This document shows, in pieces, positions 4,720 through 5,984 of a stretch of DNA of 5,984 nt. Made by a program: the position numbers and the translations under genes. Positions within the stretch are counted from its first letter, which is position 1. Each line of letters opens with the position of its first letter. The stretch lies in the NCBI GenBank assembly GCA_900541315.1, contig UQJF01000153.1, positions 1 to 5,984 on the forward strand, read 5' to 3'. The notes under the pieces were generated by a model. That model saw nothing but the letters and a program-made list of their open reading frames with translations. It was not told the DNA's origin and made no database searches. Origin of the DNA: an uncultured Clostridium sp. Lineage in GTDB: Bacteria > Bacillota > Clostridia > Lachnospirales > Lachnospiraceae.

Positions 4720-5754
4720 ATGGGTGAGATAAAAGGAAGAACTTTTGACCTGCTTACATTAGGACAGGTTCTTTTAAGACTGTCACCACCAGATAATGAC
4801 CGTCTTTCCAGAGGAGATACCTTTGTAAAGCAGGTTGGCGGTGCAGAACTGAACGTAGCAGTAGGTGCATCTCTTTTAGGATTGCGTACAGGCGTTATCT
4901 CCAAGCTTCCGTCACATGATATCGGCAGCTTTATGAAAGGTAAGATCCGTTCATTTGGTGTCAGCGATGACTTTTTTATGTATGACCATTCTCCATCAGC
5001 CCGTGTGGGAATTTATTACTATGAAAACGGTGCATATCCGAGAAAACCAAAGGTTATTTATGACCGTGTGAACAGTTCCTTCTTTACTCTGGATATTAAT
5101 GAGATCCCGGAGGAGGTATACACAGCTCCAAAATGTTTCCATACTACAGGTATTACTCTGGCGCTCAGTGAGAAGATCAGAGAGACTACAATTGAGATGA
5201 TCAAGCGTTTTAAGGAAGCAGGAACTCTTGTTTCTTTTGATGTAAACTTCCGTGGAAATCTGTGGAGTGGTGATGAAGCAAGAGAATGTATTGAGCGTAT
5301 TCTTCCTTATGTAGATATTTTCTTCTGCTCAGAAGATACTGCACGGCTGACCTTCTTAAAAAATGGCAGTGCGAAAGAGATGATGAAGAGCTTTACAAAA
5401 GAATATCCTATCTCTATAGTAGCTTCCACCCAGCGTATCGTACATAGCCCGAAACGCCATACATTCGGTTCTGTGATCTACGATGCTGCAAGAGACACAT
5501 TCTATGAAGAAGAGCCATATCGTGATATTGAAGTAGTAGATCGTATCGGCAGTGGTGATGCCTATATTTCCGGCGCTCTTTATGGCTTGTTAAGCAGCGG
5601 TGGTGACTGCCAGAAGGCAGTTGCTTTCGGAAACGCTACCGCAGCTGTGAAAAACACTATTCCTGGCGATCTCCCATCCTCTAACCTGGATGAGATCGAG
5701 ACCATTATCAAGGCCCATAACCAGACTGGACCACAGAGTGAGATGGCGAGATAG
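4720..5754 (+). CDS. PfkB-family sugar kinase, KdgK paralogue of uncertain substrate
   Basis: A 344-residue cytoplasmic kinase clearly paralogous to the upstream KDG kinase. Shared blocks are LTLGQVLLRLSPPDN, VGGAELNVAVGASL, VGIYYYENG, VIYDR (Y114, R116), FHTTGITLALS, FDVNFRGNLW (R178), VVDRIGSGDAYISGALYG with catalytic base D280, and NTIPGD. It keeps the Tyr, Arg and distal Arg thought to hold the KDG carboxylate, so it may act on KDG or a related 2-keto-3-deoxy acid. Several positions differ: GGAELN for GGGEAN, GSGD for GGGD, and a divergent 190-260 region without the loop rich in Gly and Glu seen in KdgK. It is cut off from kdgK by a strong terminator and has its own terminator. Codon use is mixed, implying lower expression. 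Start chosen by Shine-Dalgarno spacing. Confidence 0.88.
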   Translation: MGEIKGRTFDLLTLGQVLLRLSPPDNDRLSRGDTFVKQVGGAELNVAVGASLLGLRTGVISKLPSHDIGSFMKGKIRSFGVSDDFFMYDHSPSARVGIYYYENGAYPRKPKVIYDRVNSSFFTLDINEIPEEVYTAPKCFHTTGITLALSEKIRETTIEMIKRFKEAGTLVSFDVNFRGNLWSGDEARECIERILPYVDIFFCSEDTARLTFLKNGSAKEMMKSFTKEYPISIVASTQRIVHSPKRHTFGSVIYDAARDTFYEEEPYRDIEVVDRIGSGDAYISGALYGLLSSGGDCQKAVAFGNATAAVKNTIPGDLPSSNLDEIETIIKAHNQTGPQSEMAR

Positions 5755-5789
5755 TAAAAAGCCTGTTGAAAGGTTTTAAAAGCATAAAT

Positions 5790-5832
5790 AAAAAAGGAGT
5801 TTTCCTGTAATCATATGGGAAGGCTCTTTTTT
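5790..5832 (+). terminator. Intrinsic terminator after the second kinase
   Basis: AAAAAAG (5790-5796), AG (5798-5799) and TTTTCC (5800-5805) pair with GGAAGGCTC (5818-5826) and the T-run 5827-5832. There is one bulged G, two G-T wobbles and a 12-base loop. The six-T tail is itself partly paired with the leading A-run, so the element may also stop minus-strand transcripts. Confidence 0.8.
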
Positions 5833-5840
5833 GTTGTATA

Positions 5841-5856
5841 TATTATTTAAATAATA
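5841..5856. repeat. Perfect 16-base AT palindrome
   Basis: TATTATTTAAATAATA is its own reverse complement. It lies just past the terminator in a very AT-rich stretch. It may be a protein binding site or simply reflect base composition; no gene overlaps it. Confidence 0.4.
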
Positions 5857-5872
5857 CTTAAGAAAAGCTTTA

Positions 5873-5901
5873 TTGGATATATGGATAATATAAGATATAA
5901 T
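5873..5901 (+). promoter_or_regulatory. Promoter-like element near the right edge
   Basis: A perfect -10 box TATAAT (5896-5901) lies 17 bases after TTGGAT (5873-5878, 3/6 match to the -35 consensus). Transcription would start near 5908 and run straight into the hairpins at 5909-5984. In AT-rich DNA such matches arise by chance, and no downstream gene is visible before the window ends. Confidence 0.3.
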
Positions 5902-5908
5902 GAGCGTA

Positions 5909-5949
5909 GTGAAAAACAAGCGGCTGCGTAGCAGACATTTGTTTTTCAC
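5909..5949. repeat. Two-tier hairpin near the right edge
   Basis: An 11-bp perfect outer stem (GTGAAAAACAA at 5909-5919 with TTGTTTTTCAC at 5939-5949) encloses a 4-bp stem (CTGC 5924-5927 with GCAG 5931-5934) closed by a GTA triloop. Four unpaired bases lie on each side between the stems. The design echoes the hairpin at 15-46. It has no T-tail and is probably part of a dispersed structured repeat. Confidence 0.55.
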
Positions 5950-5970
5950 AAGCCATTAACGAACGAATCG

Positions 5971-5984
5971 CCTGCGTAAGCAGG
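5971..5984. repeat. Hairpin cut by the window edge
   Basis: CCTGC (5971-5975) pairs perfectly with GCAGG (5980-5984) around GTAA, and the window ends exactly at the last paired base, so the stem may continue. The CTGC-GTA core repeats that of the neighbouring hairpin (5924-5930), suggesting reiterated units of one element. Confidence 0.45.

Noticed and set aside
4503..4727. 74-codon open frame starting in the kdgK terminator
   Set aside because: It begins within the terminator stem, lacks a Shine-Dalgarno sequence, is full of Phe and Cys, and overlaps the kinase start. The frame at 4571-4717 looks more protein-like.

Overview
The window is a hexuronate/2-keto-3-deoxygluconate (KDG) catabolic locus on the + strand of a low-to-moderate GC Gram-positive, most likely a gut Clostridia of the Lachnospiraceae type. 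This rests on strong AGGAGG-type ribosome binding sites before every gene, AT-rich spacers with hairpin terminators, a mixed AGA/CGT and CCA-rich codon style, and protein sequences resembling clostridial homologues. The lineage is an inference; no rRNA or other marker gene is present.

Layout. Bases 1-122 hold a compact intergenic repeat with several inverted repeats. Then come uxaA (altronate dehydratase, 123-1607), a hairpin and promoter region with a cluster of TACGTA-cored palindromes (1651-1745), an IclR-family regulator (1790-2548), a very good sigma-A promoter followed by a palindromic operator candidate (2585-2656), eda (KDPG aldolase, 2682-3332), an intercistronic hairpin, kdgK (KDG kinase, 3407-4438) and a strong terminator (4473-4529). 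A 184-base spacer with a coding-like remnant leads to a second PfkB-family kinase paralogous to kdgK (4720-5754), which has its own terminator (5790-5832). The last 150 bases are AT-rich with palindromes and nested hairpins, and the last of these runs to the window edge.

Pathway. UxaA dehydrates D-altronate to KDG, KdgK phosphorylates KDG to KDPG, and Eda cleaves KDPG to pyruvate and glyceraldehyde-3-phosphate. This is the lower half of galacturonate (pectin) catabolism. The isomerase, the tagaturonate reductase, the mannonate branch and a transporter are not in this window. The IclR protein is the probable local regulator. The promoter regions of the regulator gene and of eda-kdgK carry closely related palindromes just downstream of their -10 boxes, which suggests repression relieved by a pathway intermediate. 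The eda and kdgK genes show stronger codon bias than the regulator gene, as expected for a highly expressed enzyme pair.

No wholly new system is visible. The items most worth following are the shared operator motif, the second kinase of unknown substrate, the coding-like remnant in front of it, and the structured repeats at both ends of the window.
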